Assembly: GCA_030141605.1 (NCBI GenBank) | Contig: JAQGDQ010001460.1 | Location: 1 to 39,973, forward strand | Source: Tubiluchus corallicola | Taxonomy: Eukaryota; Priapulida; Priapulimorpha; Priapulimorphida; Tubiluchidae | Length of the DNA stretch: 39,973 bases | Direction of reading: 5' to 3' | Shown: in pieces, positions 12,420 to 22,817 of the stretch | How the letters are laid out: the number at the start of each line of letters is the position of its first letter | Numbering within the stretch: position 1 is the stretch's first letter | Made by a program: the position numbers and the translations under genes | The notes under the pieces: model-generated | Told to the model about the DNA's origin: nothing | What the model saw: only the letters and a program-made list of their open reading frames with translations | Databases searched by the model: none

Positions 12420-12912
12420 AAAGAAGTAAAGGAAAACACCCAGAAAGAAAAGAAAACGAAAACCCAAGCAAAGCAGGAATAAGAAAGGAGAAAATAAGAA
12501 AGAAAGTAAAAAATGATAGAAGGAACAAAATGCAAAGAAACCATTGATGTTTGCCATTAATGTGATACTCCCAGGTCCATCTTTATAGAGGAGTTCGCAA
12601 ACAACTGTTTGTAGCGTGCTAGTGTCATCCCAAAGAAATAAACTGCAGTTCAACGTTACAAGAGCAATTTGAGTAAATAACAAGAAGAAAAGAAAAAGCA
12701 TGAGAAAGAACAGAAAGCAAAAAACTAATAATGCAAGCTTAAAAAAGAAAAAAGAAGGAAAACAAGTAAAAACGAACAAAAAAGAAACAAACAAATAAAA
12801 TTACAAAGACACAAGAAGTGAAAAAAGCTGTTTGCAGGAAGTAAAGCATCAAAGAGAGAAAAACGAAAAAGAAAAAAGAAGAAAGAAAAGGACGAAAAGA
12901 GGCAGAGAGGAA
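12420..12912. repeat. Purine-rich low-complexity region
   Basis: GAAA/GAAAA-rich plus strand interrupted by the duplicated segment at 12595-12675. Long minus-strand frames (Phe/Leu/Ser-rich) cover it, but their composition is that of a polypyrimidine tract and I do not consider them membrane proteins. Confidence 0.75.
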
Positions 12913-13385
12913 AGTAAATAAATGAAAAATTAAAGCAGGTGAAAGGTGAAGGAAAAAGAAGAGAAAAAAGAAAGAACTGAGGAAGGGAACGGCAGAGAAG
13001 AGGAAGAAAGGAAAGCAGGTGAAAGGTGAAGGAAAAAGAAAAGAAAAAGAAAGAACAGAGGAAGGGAAGGACAGAGAAGAGGGAGAAAGGAAAGTAAATA
13101 AATAGAAAAGCAAAGCAGGTGAAAGGTGGAGGAAAAGGAAGAGAAAAAAGAAAGAACTGAAGAAGGGAACGGCAGAGAAGAGGGAGAAAGGAAAGTAAAT
13201 AAATAGAAAAGTAAAGCAGGTGAAATGTGGAGGAAAAGGAAGAGAAAAAAAGAAAGAACTGAGGAAGGGAACGGCAGAGAAGAGGAAGAAAGGAAAGTAA
13301 ATAAATAAATAGAAAAGTAAAGCAGGTGAAAGGTGAAGGAAAAAGAAAAGAAAAAGCAAGAACAGAGGAAGGGAAGGATGCAGAA
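12913..13385. repeat. Purine-rich minisatellite, about 5 units of roughly 80-105 bp
   Basis: Each unit contains AAGCAGGTGAAAGGTG, then GGAAAAAGAAGAGAAAA, then GAAAGAAC, GGAAGGGAA and GGCAGAGAAGAG, with optional GTAAATAAATAGAAAAG at the junction. Unit starts lie near 12936, 13014, 13117, 13217 and 13321. The second unit is shorter because the junction segment is missing. Minus-strand frames across it (Ser-Ser-Leu-Pro-Phe repeats) are repeat translations. Confidence 0.9.
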
Positions 13386-14089
13386 CTGCACTGTTGTAAA
13401 AAATGCAAGCAAGAAGAAAACAAGCAAATAAACAAGAGCCAATCAAATGACGCAGTGCAAAACAACTTAACCAATCAGGAAACTCCTATAAATCTTATTA
13501 ACTGTTTTCCACAACACAAATAGCTGTATCTGTCTTCATTAGACACAAACAGTTCAAGCAGCAAGAAATAGATGAGCCACACAAAATGATTGATAAGAAT
13601 TGATCACTTTAAAACAAAGACACGTGGCGGACTAGCAGACAAAGGGCAGAACAATTGAACATTCGGTGGGATTATGGGATATCACATACACGTGGCGAGA
13701 TTCAAATCTAAATCATAAACCAAAGTCATTATTGTAAAAAAAGACATAAACTGGGAGTCGAGACTTGAAAATTGTAAAAAATTTAATGGCCACTGCCCTA
13801 GATTTTCATGTTACAGGCACCCTGGTCATGGATAATTCACCACATGTCTGACAGTTATTAAGATGGAAGAGACCAAGTCTGATTCCGTACAAGTGTCCGT
13901 TTTATAAGAAATTGCAAGCTGGGAAATGCTTCAACAATCGAAGAAGATTCGATGAAAACAAGGACAAACAGGCGAAGTTACAAAGAACGTGTTCTGGTCA
14001 TGCAAAATGTTCAGTAATGAATAGTTCAGTTCAGTTCAATAATGAATAGGTGCATATATCATAAGTAGCACAAATAGAATTAGTGGAAT
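13386..14089. other. Single-copy-looking region with paired CACGTGGCG
   Basis: CACGTGGCG occurs at 13621-13629 and again at 13689-13697 in the same orientation, 68 bp apart, and includes the E-box CACGTG. No long frame or RNA gene is recognised. A short AGTTC/AATAATGAATAG duplication lies at 14014-14050. Confidence 0.35.
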
Positions 14090-14340
14090 CACAGACGCAG
14101 AGCAACAGTAAGAGCATCAACATCGACAACAACAAAGGTGACGACAGTAACAACAACAACAACATCAGTAAGAGGAGCAGCAGCGGCAGCAACAGCAACA
14201 GCAAGAACAACAACAATGACAACAACGACAACAATAACAATAACTATAAAAACAACAAAACAGCAACAACAACAGCGACAAAAACAACAACAACAAGAAC
14301 AGCAGCAGCAACCATAACGACGACGACGACAACAACAGAA
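14090..14340. repeat. Diverged (CAA/CAG/GAC)n trinucleotide region
   Basis: AACAAC units mixed with AGCAGC, GACGAC and ATAAC triplets keep a frame open on both strands (Asn/Thr/Ser or Val/Leu/Cys). Composition is entirely that of an eroded triplet microsatellite. An Asn-rich coding exon cannot be fully excluded, since a plus frame of 90 codons is open, but there is no flanking protein-like sequence. Confidence 0.8.
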
Positions 14341-15057
14341 GATTCTCTGCTCTGACATACTGTCCATGCAACAGACTCCCATGTGTTCTGCAGGCTGAAG
14401 ATCTTTGTTCCAGGGTACTTTTCTGTTAAATTGAGAAAAATGACCGGTGGTCTAAAAACAGCCACGGCGGTCAATCTGCACTGAGAACAAATGAGTTCTA
14501 ATGACGTTTTTCTGTGGCGCTTGAAAGCTATCGTACATTCCTCATCGGATCCCGAAAGTTTCTTAGAGGATGAACAATGTCAGAAGGTCTGGATATTGAT
14601 GACCAGAAATAAGTGACGGCAGACAGAAAGACAAATGGCTTCTTCCTCTGATCTGTTTAGCTGTAGTGAAACACGATGGCTTCTTCTGGGATCTCTGTTT
14701 TGCGAGTGGCTTCTCAACTTCTCAACAAAGTTTGGATTTCTGACAGTATTCTTTCCACGCATGCGCAAATATGTAATGCTTACACAGATAAAAGCTTTCA
14801 AAAATGAATGTAATTAGTTCCTAATCTTTGCACCACGAACGTAATGCAATTTCACATTACATTTTTAATTAACTAACAGTGCCACAGGAACAGTAACATG
14901 ATGTGATCTGCATATAGTATATGATTCAATATTAGAATACACAATACATTCCATTTTATGCCAATCCACCCATATTTTCCAATGCAATAAAGATGATAAA
15001 TTAACTTTTGACTCCTTGATTGCTGGAGAATACAAATTTTTATACTTTGAACACAGC
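14341..15057. other. Single-copy-looking spacer
   Basis: CTTCTTCYTCTGATCTGTTT-like and GGCTTCTTCT repeats near 14640-14700 suggest a small local duplication. No coding or RNA gene is recognised. Confidence 0.35.
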
Positions 15058-15060
15058 TGA

Positions 15061-15139
<79 letters not shown>

Positions 15140-15270
15140 AAGAGAAAGAGGCAGAGAGAGAGAAAGAGAAAGAAAAGAGAGAGAGAGAGCAGAAAGCGAA
15201 AGGAGACAGAAAGAGATAGAGTGACAGAGAGAGAGAGCAGAAAGCGAAAGGAGACAGAAAGAGATAGAGT

Positions 15271-15361
<91 letters not shown>
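15058..15361. repeat. (GA)n tract with a 48-bp internal duplication
   Basis: GA dinucleotides flank a segment of more complex purines. Within it a 48-bp unit containing CAGAAAGCGAAAGGAGACAG and GATAGAGTGACAG occurs twice in a row (about 15188 and 15238). Open frames are dinucleotide translations (Arg-Glu or Ser-Leu). Confidence 0.95.
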
Positions 15362-15364
<3 letters not shown>

Positions 15365-15395
15365 TTGAATAATTACCATGCAAAGTCAATTGGTG

Positions 15396-15800
15396 GCAAC
15401 TGAACACTGCTATTACTTACGTCACAAACTAACCACAGTTTGTGCAATGGCAGACATTTCTCCCGTGCATCAAGCACGTCTGCGTAAGCGAAGATTGCTA
15501 TAAAACGCTATAATGTGATGTCACGACAATGAGCTCTACGTCGCGCCGACGTCACAAACGAACACCACAGTTCATGATCATGCTTATCACGGTACCGTGC
15601 CTATTTGTCGGCCAGGGGAATGTGGCAAAAAGGCGTCATTGCCACTCCTAGCGGAACCGCTGAGCCACACGTAGGCCGCACATAGCTTTGAAGGTTTAAC
15701 AAAATCTAAAAGAGATCTTTTGTTATTTAATCTAAGATTTGATTTAAAAAAAGCTGTTGTAGTTTTCACTATTTTAGAACACACTTTATTTTGAACTGAT
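15396..15800 (-). repeat. Family-3 dispersed repeat, minus copy
   Basis: Read on the minus strand it aligns over about 400 bp with 28862-29260. Landmarks are AATAAAGTGTGTTCTAAAAT, ATCTTAGATTAAATAA, GGCCGACAAATA, ATGATCATGAACT, CGTGCTTGATGC and CATTGCACAAACTGTGGTTA. No shared open frame. A 65-codon minus frame (15587-15784) is not conserved in the other copy. Confidence 0.85.
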
Positions 15801-16754
15801 GTCTACAAAACTCGTCCGGAGAAAAAACTTTTGTGCTACCAGTGGTTCCACCCACCCTGGCAGGGAATGTATCATTTAAAATTTATGATAATAATGATTA
15901 TATTTCTTCTTTCATTTCATTCTTTCACAGTTTCTTTGTTTTTTCTTCTTTCTCTTGTTCTGGACACTTGGTACACTTCTCTATTATGTCTGACTGGTTT
16001 TGTCTGATCTTGAGGTAGCTAGATTGCTTATCAAGAGAGAACAAACATCTGCTACAGAGATAAACAGCATCCCCTCCTCCACCGGAAGTAACCCCACGCG
16101 GCCATGTTTATGCACGTCAATTCTCGCCACATCTTCTCCCCATCATCGCGGAAGCTGAGGAGCAGCATCTCCTGCATCTCATCATCCCGTCTCCCCGGGG
16201 AACACTTTACATAATTGCTCATTTGCATAAATTCTCTCTAAGCAAAGCAAATCGAAACTTTGTCAAACAGCGTGTTGCCACGCAAGCGTCTAGTGTTGCC
16301 ACGCGTGTTCGCACATAAAGAAGTCAATTGTACAAGCGCATATGACTTGAACAAACATTTGTTTATGCCTCACTGAATCCACAGCATCTGATTGGATATT
16401 ATCTCGGGTTTAGAAAGCTTCATGCAGGTTTAGAATGTCAACAATGGATAAAATATTTGTGTAAATTCGTTGTGTGAAGAAAGGTATTGATTTGAATCAT
16501 GTGTATAAAGGGGACCTGTGTTTTGCCACTGCTGTGCCTTTGTTTGCTATGAAAATTTAAAACGAGGAAGTTTAGACTGTTCTCTTGTCATATAATGGTC
16601 TCTTGTCATCATTTTCAAAGAGCGCAGGCTAGGGCACAAGAAGTATAATATTTGTTGTAACTATGAAATACAGACAATATTTTTTCTCTGAAATTAAATG
16701 TAGCACCTGTCCAACACTAACATCGACACTCATTGTTCCGTATGTTTGATCAAC
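15801..16754. other. Mostly single-copy region with promoter-like motif group
   Basis: A locally GC-rich patch at 16070-16205 contains ACCGGAAGTA (16080-16090, ETS-like), GCGGCCATGTT (about 16099-16109, similar to inverse YY1) and a short ATG-initiated open frame of 36 codons (16104-16214). The octamer ATTTGCAT follows at 16221-16228. No known protein is recognised in the short frame. A TATA-less promoter or an enhancer is possible. Confidence 0.35.
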
Positions 16755-17325
16755 GTTGCAATGTAATATAGCTTCACAACGAACAACTTGTGGTGTGTTA
16801 GTATACATTGCAATGTAATATAGCTTCACAACGAACAACTTGTGGTGTGTTAGTATACATTGCAATGTAATATAGCTTCACAACGAACAACTTGTGGTGT
16901 GTTAGTATACATTGCAATGTAATATAACTTCGCAACGAACAACTTGTGGTGTGTTAGCATACATTGCAATGTAATATAGCTTCACAACGAACAACTTGTG
17001 GTGTGTTAGTATACATTGCAATGTAATATAACTTCTCAACGAACAGCTTGTGGTGTGTTAGTATACATTGCAATGTAATATAACTTCGCAACGAACAACT
17101 TGTGGTGTGTTAGCATACAATGCAATGTAATATAGCTTCACAACGAACAACTTGTGGTGTGTTAGTATACATTGCAATGTAATATAACTTCTCAACGAAC
17201 AACTTGTGGTGTGTTAGTATACATTGCAATGTAATATAGCTTCACAACGAACAACTTGTGGTGTGTTAGTATACATTGCAATGTAATATAACTTCTTAAC
17301 GAACAACTTGTGGTGTGTTAGCATA
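16755..17325. repeat. 52-bp minisatellite, about 11 units
   Basis: CTTGTGGTGTGTTAGTATAC recurs every 52 bp. Each unit contains the perfect 14-bp palindrome TACATTGCAATGTA and a CTTCACAACGAACAAC segment with CTTCTCAAC and CTTCGCAAC variants. The array ends just before CTATATAAG at 17335. Variants are spread in a pattern that suggests duplication of blocks of units. Confidence 0.97.
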
Positions 17326-17334
17326 CGTAAAGGC

Positions 17335-17343
17335 CTATATAAG
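17335..17343 (+). promoter_or_regulatory. TATA-like box beside 52-bp array
   Basis: CTATATAAG lies at the boundary between the 52-bp array and the foldback region, followed by AAAGACATCGACGTCTTT, a 6-bp stem. It is a sequence match only. There is no gene downstream that would give it a role. Confidence 0.25.
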
Positions 17344-17355
17344 CCCCAAAGACAT

Positions 17356-18400
17356 CGACGTCTTTAGCGCATCATTATGAGTACACAAAGAATTCATAGT
17401 AACTTCAAAGAAACAGAAAAGACATCAGTAAATTACCTTTTCCTGACGAATTTTGAAAGCGTGCATTGCCGTACAGATCGCCATGTTTCACGTCTTCGGC
17501 GCGAGTGAGCGAGAATGACGTACCAGGTACAGAAAGTGTCTTCGGTTAATATCGCCAACGGACGATGAAGCTTTTTAAGTCTTTATTATGATTACACAAA
17601 AAATTCGTAGTTATTAGTAAACAAAGGTGCCTTATGAATTAAATAACTCATCTTTTACTGTCGAATTTCAAACACTTGCATTACCTTGAAGATCGCCATG
17701 TTTCACGTCTTTGGCGTGAGTGAGCGAGAATGACGTACGCGGTGCAGAAAGTGTCTTTGGTTAATATCTCCAACAGACATTGTAATTTTTTAACTCTATA
17801 TTATGATTGCTTAGAGAATTCATAGTTATTGTTAGACAAATATAAATTAAATAATTAATTTTTTTTTCTGGTGAAACTGACGAAACAGCAAAGGTCATTT
17901 TTTACCGATCTTTGGCGACCCGGTGACTGTACTGATTACGTCATTCGTCTCTCGCGCAACGAAAAATGATGGTTATTCAAATTTAATGCCACTAAGTGAC
18001 AAAAAATGATAAAAAAAGTTTTGCAGTAAGTTTCAATAAAATAAATTGAATAATCGTAACGAGAGTAAGATTTTAAGTTGTAAAGGTTTATATTATAATG
18101 AGGGTCTAATTGTAAAATTAAAATTGTAAAACTTGATTTTTTTTTATCACTTCTTTGTTAGTGATATTAGATTTGAAAAACTGTCATTTTTCGTTGCGAG
18201 ACGAATGACGTAATGGGTACAGTCACGAGGTCAGCAAAAATCATTCTCTCACTCACGCCAAAGACGCGAAACATGGCGATCTTCAAGGCAATGCAAGTGT
18301 TTGAAGTTCGACAGAAAAAGATGAGTTATTTAATTTATAAGATACCTTTGTTTAATAATAACTACGAATTCTTTGTGTAATCATAATAATGCGTTAGAAA
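17356..18400. mobile_element. Foldback element with duplicated left arm
   Basis: A segment with landmarks ATTATGATTACACAAA, AATTCGTAGTTATTA, AACTCATCTTTT, GATCGCCATGTTTC and GTGAGTGAGCGAGAATGACGT occurs at about 17372-17520 (diverged) and 17585-17740. It occurs inverted at 18245-18395. The arms continue inward: GTGACTGTAC...TTACGTCATTCGTCTC near 17922-17960 is matched inverted near 18196-18235. The centre is about 18080. The structure is therefore a long palindrome with a tandemly duplicated left arm. No open frame is present. It is probably a non-autonomous foldback or MITE-like DNA element. Confidence 0.85.
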
Positions 18401-19284
18401 AACTTCAGTATCTGCTGAGGGTAATGTAGGTCTTTAAATTTACAAGCTTTATATATCACTTACTGCTAACACAAGGTCTGCGCAAGAATAAAACAGTTTA
18501 TAAATGATAAACATTTTCAAGACGATTTTTTAGACTTTTTCTAAATAGTTTTCTTGCCACTAAGCATTATATAACAGTTGATGGTTAGAAAAGAGATTAA
18601 TTGCTATGTTATTGGTCTACACATACACAGTGCTGACAAGTACAGAATGCCGGTTGTATACGTTTTTATTATCTATTAGTATCTTCGTTTACATTAGACA
18701 GAAAAGTCTTCAGCTATTACTGGGTAAAAAGCCGCGTGGTCACGGTGTGTAGTTGGTGCTAGATAGAGCAACATTTGATCTATCAGCTAACGAATGGTTG
18801 ACCTCGGCTATTCACGCCATTGAGACAGGATGAATCTGTTACTCTGTATCCACACTGGGCGAGACACCTAAACGACTTTAAAATTCATAAAATGGACGTT
18901 CTCTTGTTCTCAGAAGTGTTCTACCTCTCGTAAAACTCAGACGTGTTTTGCTGCTGCAAAAAAGCTTACTGTTCGCCTTTCTGTCGAAACGCTAGAGGGC
19001 ACATTGTCGAAGCGTTGAAACGTTGCAAAGTAAGAAATTATGGCGTTAATCAAAGCAAACAGCGAACTAATTGCACAAAACTTAATTCCCGTATGCATTA
19101 ATAATGATTGCGACAGTTTTCCTATTAAAACCCCAACACAACCCGTAACCGTCCAAATGGGAGAATGTTAGATTACTCTACCTATATAAACGGTAGGAAA
19201 CAACGCTACGTAAGTGTAAAGTACTTTCAACATTTTAGAGGAAAAATTGCGTACACTGAGAAGTTTAGTTCTTATTTTAGTCAA
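18401..19284. other. Single-copy-looking region
   Basis: GGACGTTCTCTTGTTC followed by GAAGTGTTCTAC near 18893-18925 is repeated near 20105-20137, which suggests that a short dispersed module is present at both places. CTATATAAAC lies near 19180. No gene is recognised. Confidence 0.35.
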
Positions 19285-19833
19285 TTAAAGGAAAGATCAA
19301 GCGTTCTAGGAGGTTTGGCTTATTTCAATGCACACGAAAGATGTTAGTACTTTTTTAGTAATTAGTAATATTAGTAGTGGAAGGATTTAGTAATAAAGCT
19401 GCAATGAGCGTCCCCAATGTAATTAGTAAAATCACTTTAAAGTCGCGATCATATCATGCTTGTGCGCTCACATTTTCAATGCCCATTCTTCCACCAATGA
19501 CGTCATCCTTCCCGAAGAAAAGTTGCACAATGTCAATTTTCGTCCAAAGTCTTTACAAAACGAATAGATAGCTAATTTTTCATATTTTTGCGTAAACATT
19601 AGGTAAACTACAGACGTTTGAACAATGCAGCGCGCGCTTACGAAAAGTCACGAAATCTCACAGTTACGTCATCACTTTCAAGTAAAGGACGGTTACTTTC
19701 ACGCCTGAAAATTTCTATTCAGAGGTACAATATATATTATATTTATGATTTATCAACAGTTCTTTGCAAATTTCTTTGTCACATTTTTTTTCAAATAAAC
19801 CCAACATACAGAATAACTTATTCTTTCCTTTAA
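19285..19833 (-). mobile_element. Family-1 MITE, inverted copy with one 72-bp unit
   Basis: TTAA at 19285-19288 begins TTAAAGGAAAGATCAAG and TTAA at 19830-19833 ends CTTATTCTTTCCTTTAA, so both terminal repeats are present. TGACGTCA lies at 19498-19505. Only one partial copy of the 72-bp unit is present, against 3 or 11 elsewhere. The small open frames over it (19165-19347, 19377-19571, 19618-19833) fall in transposon sequence and are not genes. Confidence 0.8.
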
Positions 19834-20142
19834 AAACGCACAGGGGTGGATGGGATGGGAAGAGCATGCACGGGATGAAGAAGGGGAGGGGGAAAGGAGG
19901 AGAGCCAGGTGATTGGGGCAATTTGAATGATTGGTGCAAGTAGTGAACTTCAACTTTAGTGATGACGTAAACAGGAGCTAAATATGGATGATAATCCACT
20001 GGAAGAAGGAAAACATGGAATTGCGGTGGATGTATAAAAGACAGTGGGTATCGAACTGTTAAAAATTATACAGAAGACACAATAAACGTCTAAAAATTTT
20101 CAAAAGGACGTTCTCTTGTTCGTCGAAGTGTTCTACGTGTTC
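19834..20142. other. Short spacer with TATAAAAG
   Basis: A purine-rich patch (about 19870-19905) is followed by TATAAAAG at 20033-20040, a strong TATA-box match, and a shared GGACGTTCTCTTGTTC module near 20105. There is no open frame downstream apart from the satellite. Confidence 0.3.
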
Positions 20143-21106
20143 ATTTATTCATTCATTCACTCTACCATTCGTTTATTCATCCACTCATTGACTCTGCCAT
20201 TCCTTTATTCATTCATTCACCCAATCTATCTCATTCGTCTATTCACTCACTCTACCATTTGTTCATTCATTCATTCATTCACTCTACCATTCATTCACTC
20301 TACCATTTGTTTATTCATTCATTCATTCACTCTACTATTCGTTTATTCATCCACTCATTGACTCTGCCATTCCTTTATTCATTCATTCACCCAATCTATC
20401 ATTCGTTCATTCGTCTATTCACTCACTCTACCATTCGTTCATTCATTCATTCATTCTACCATTCGTTCACTCATCCATTCATTCACTCTACCATTTGTTT
20501 ATTCATTCATTCATTCATTCACTCTACCATTCGTTCATTCATCAATTCATTCACTCTACCATTCGTTCATTCATCAATTCATTCACTCTACCATTCGTTC
20601 ACTCATCCATTCATTCACTCTACCATTTGTTTATTCATTCATTCATTCATTCACTCTACCATTCGTTTATTCATTCATTCATTCACTCTACCATTTGTTT
20701 ATTCATTCATTCATTCATTCACTCTACCATTCGTTTATTCATTCATTCATTCACTCTACCATTCGTTTATTCATTCATTCATTCATTCACTCTACCATTC
20801 GTTTATTCATTCATTCATTCATTCACTCTACCATTCGTTTATTCATTCATTCATTCACTCTACCATTCGTTTATTCATTCATTCATTCATTCACTCTACC
20901 ATTTGTTTATTCATTCATTCATTCATTCACTCTACCATTCGTTTATTCATTCATTCATTCACTCTACCATTCGTTTATTCATTCATTCATTCATTCACTC
21001 TACCATTTGTTTATTCATTCATTCATTCATTCACTCTACCATTCGTTTATTCATTCATTCATTCACTCTACCATTCGTTCATTCATCAATTCATTCACTC
21101 TACCAT
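20143..21106. repeat. ATTC-rich satellite, left part
   Basis: Units of 32-36 bp built from CACTCTACCATTCGTTTATT plus a variable number of ATTC repeats. A longer variant with CACCCAATCTATC occurs near 20215 and 20390 and again near 22125, which shows higher-order duplication. Open plus frames (Phe-Ile-His-Ser) arise because the 4-bp unit lacks stop codons in these frames. They are not genes. The array is continuous with 22002-22553 apart from the LINE insertion. Confidence 0.96.
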
Positions 21107-22001
21107 GATGTTATCGTGCAGTCAAAAGTTGTTAATTTCTTAGGCGTTAAGTTGGACAACATGCTTACATGGGAAGAGCAGTTTATCAACATTTATAAAA
21201 AAAATGGCATTAAGTACTTCGTACCTTCGACAAATCAGAGGACAACTATCAAAACAAACAAAAATTCTAATTTACAAAACTTTAATTTTGCCCCATTATT
21301 TATATGCCTGCATACTATACCAAAAAGTGAAAAGAGACTCATACATCAAGTTAAATGTACTTCAAAACTACGCTTTACGATTAGTTAATGGCCATTCTTT
21401 GAAATCATCTCACAATACAAGTAAATATTCTGCCACCTCTTTAAGAAACTCCATGAAAATCCCGATACTAGAAGCCCACAGAGATTATCAAACTCTCCTG
21501 TTTCTCTATAAATATATCAACAATATTAATGCTCCCTTTGAAAACAATAAGCTCCCACTTCTTAAAAACCCCCAGTATGAATAACAGAACACTAAATTTA
21601 AGAAACATCAGAACGAACAACCAATATGGAAAGTATTCCATTACTAAACAAGCTATACAACTTTGGAATTCATTACCGACATCACTAAAACACAGCAGCT
21701 CTTTAACAATATTCAAGTTTAAATTAAAAAAACATTTAATGACACGTTTTGAATATCCGACATACGACCACGATGACACCTACTCAAATCATAATTTCAT
21801 TTTTCCCAGACCGTACTAAACTAGTTTATATTTTATTTTTTGAAATTCTAGTTGCACTTATAGTTTAGCTTGCACCAGACATATTTGCCCAGAACAGTGT
21901 ATGTTTAATTTCATATGAACTAACACTGATTGTCTGTCTTGTATTATGATGGTCAATGTTTTTAAAATGGCAAATAAAGATTTTACTACTACTACTACTA
22001 C
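21107..22001 (+). pseudogene. 5'-truncated non-LTR retrotransposon (RT C-terminus and 3' UTR)
   Basis: Three overlapping frames together show the end of a LINE reverse transcriptase: VNFLGVKLDNMLTW (the conserved block after the polymerase catalytic region), then LIYKTLILPHYLYAC and LQNYALRLVNG, and finally AIQLWNSLPTSLK...FKFKLKKHL with a stop at 21817-21819. Frames change near the A8 run at 21197-21204 and near A5C5 at 21564-21573. The catalytic YxDD region and endonuclease are absent. A 3' UTR of about 180 bp ends AATAAAGATTTTAC plus CTA units. It interrupts the ATTC satellite, with CTACCAT at both junctions as a possible target duplication. It is inactive. It resembles the CR1/Jockey-type group of LINEs; the clade is inferred. 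Confidence 0.85.
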
Positions 22002-22553
22002 CATTCGTTCACTCATCCATTCATTCACTCTACCATTTGTTTATTCATTCATTCATTCATTCACTCTACCATTCGTTTATTCATCCACTCATTCACTCTG
22101 CCATTCCTTTATTCATTCATTCACCCAATCTATCATTCGTTCATTCATTCATTCATTCATTCATTCATTCTACCATTCGTTCACTCATCCATTCATTCAC
22201 TCTACCATTTGTTTATTCATTCATTCATTCACTCTACCATTCGTTTATTCATTCATTCATTCACTCTACCATTCGTTCATTCATCAATTCATTCACTCTA
22301 CCATTTGTCTATTCATTCATTCATTCATTCACTCTATCATTCGTTTATTCATTCATTGATTCACTCTACCATTCGTTTATTCATTCATTGATTCACTCTA
22401 CCATTCATTCGTTCATTCACTCTACCATTCGTTCATTCATTCATTCATTCACTCTATCATTCGTTCATTCATTCATTCACTCTCTCTACCATTCGTTTAT
22501 TCATTCATTCATTCACTCTATTATTCGTTCATTCATTCACTCACTCACTCAAC
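22002..22553. repeat. ATTC-rich satellite, right part
   Basis: The same CTCTACCATTCG plus ATTC units as 20143-21106 resume directly after the LINE tail, which shows that the LINE landed in a pre-existing array. More substitutions (TTGATTC, CTATCATTC) accumulate toward the right end. Confidence 0.95.
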
Positions 22554-22754
22554 TTATTCAAAATAAAAGAAGTTCAGATGAATAAACGTTAATTTCTTGA
22601 AGAAATTAAAAAAATCCAAGTTAATTGCAAAGTTAATTAATGCAAGTAATCAGTATTCACTTTAATACAAGTAAACCAACACCTTGTATGTCGACATGGC
22701 TTGTCTGCTTTTAAAACTGAATTAAAACCTGTCCTGATTGTAACTAGTTGTGTA
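22554..22754. other. Short A+T-rich spacer
   Basis: Nothing recognised. Confidence 0.4.
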
Positions 22755-22817
22755 GACTAGTAGTCGTAGCATTTCACTTGCAATCGAAAGGTTCCTGGTT
22801 CAAATCCGGGTCAGCCT
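22755..22817 (+). pseudogene. tRNA-like sequence (Ala-UGC-like), D-arm shortened
   Basis: CCTGG-TTCAAAT-CCGGG forms a full T-arm with a canonical loop. Upstream, CTTGCAA fits an anticodon loop with TGC, and TCGTAGCA resembles part of a D-arm. The 5' acceptor does not pair with the 3' TCAGCC, and the D-arm is too short. This is best read as a tRNA pseudogene or a SINE head, not a working tRNA gene. The anticodon assignment is tentative. Confidence 0.45.

Noticed and set aside
12414-13474. Phe/Leu/Ser-rich minus-strand frames resembling membrane proteins
   Set aside because: Composition follows directly from a polypurine tract and its minisatellite. Three frames are open in parallel.
16755-17325. 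CRISPR-like array
   Set aside because: The full 52-bp unit is repeated with no variable spacers.
19165-19347. 60-codon gene behind a TATA-like box
   Set aside because: Its second half lies in the inverted family-1 MITE and the frame is not kept in other copies.
20116-22585. Open frames of up to 297 codons rich in Phe-Ile-His-Ser
   Set aside because: The 4-bp ATTC unit has no stop codons in these frames. Several overlapping frames are open together and unit number varies, so this is satellite DNA.
22755-22817. Functional tRNA-Ala gene
   Set aside because: The T-arm is good, but the acceptor stem does not pair and the D-arm is too short.
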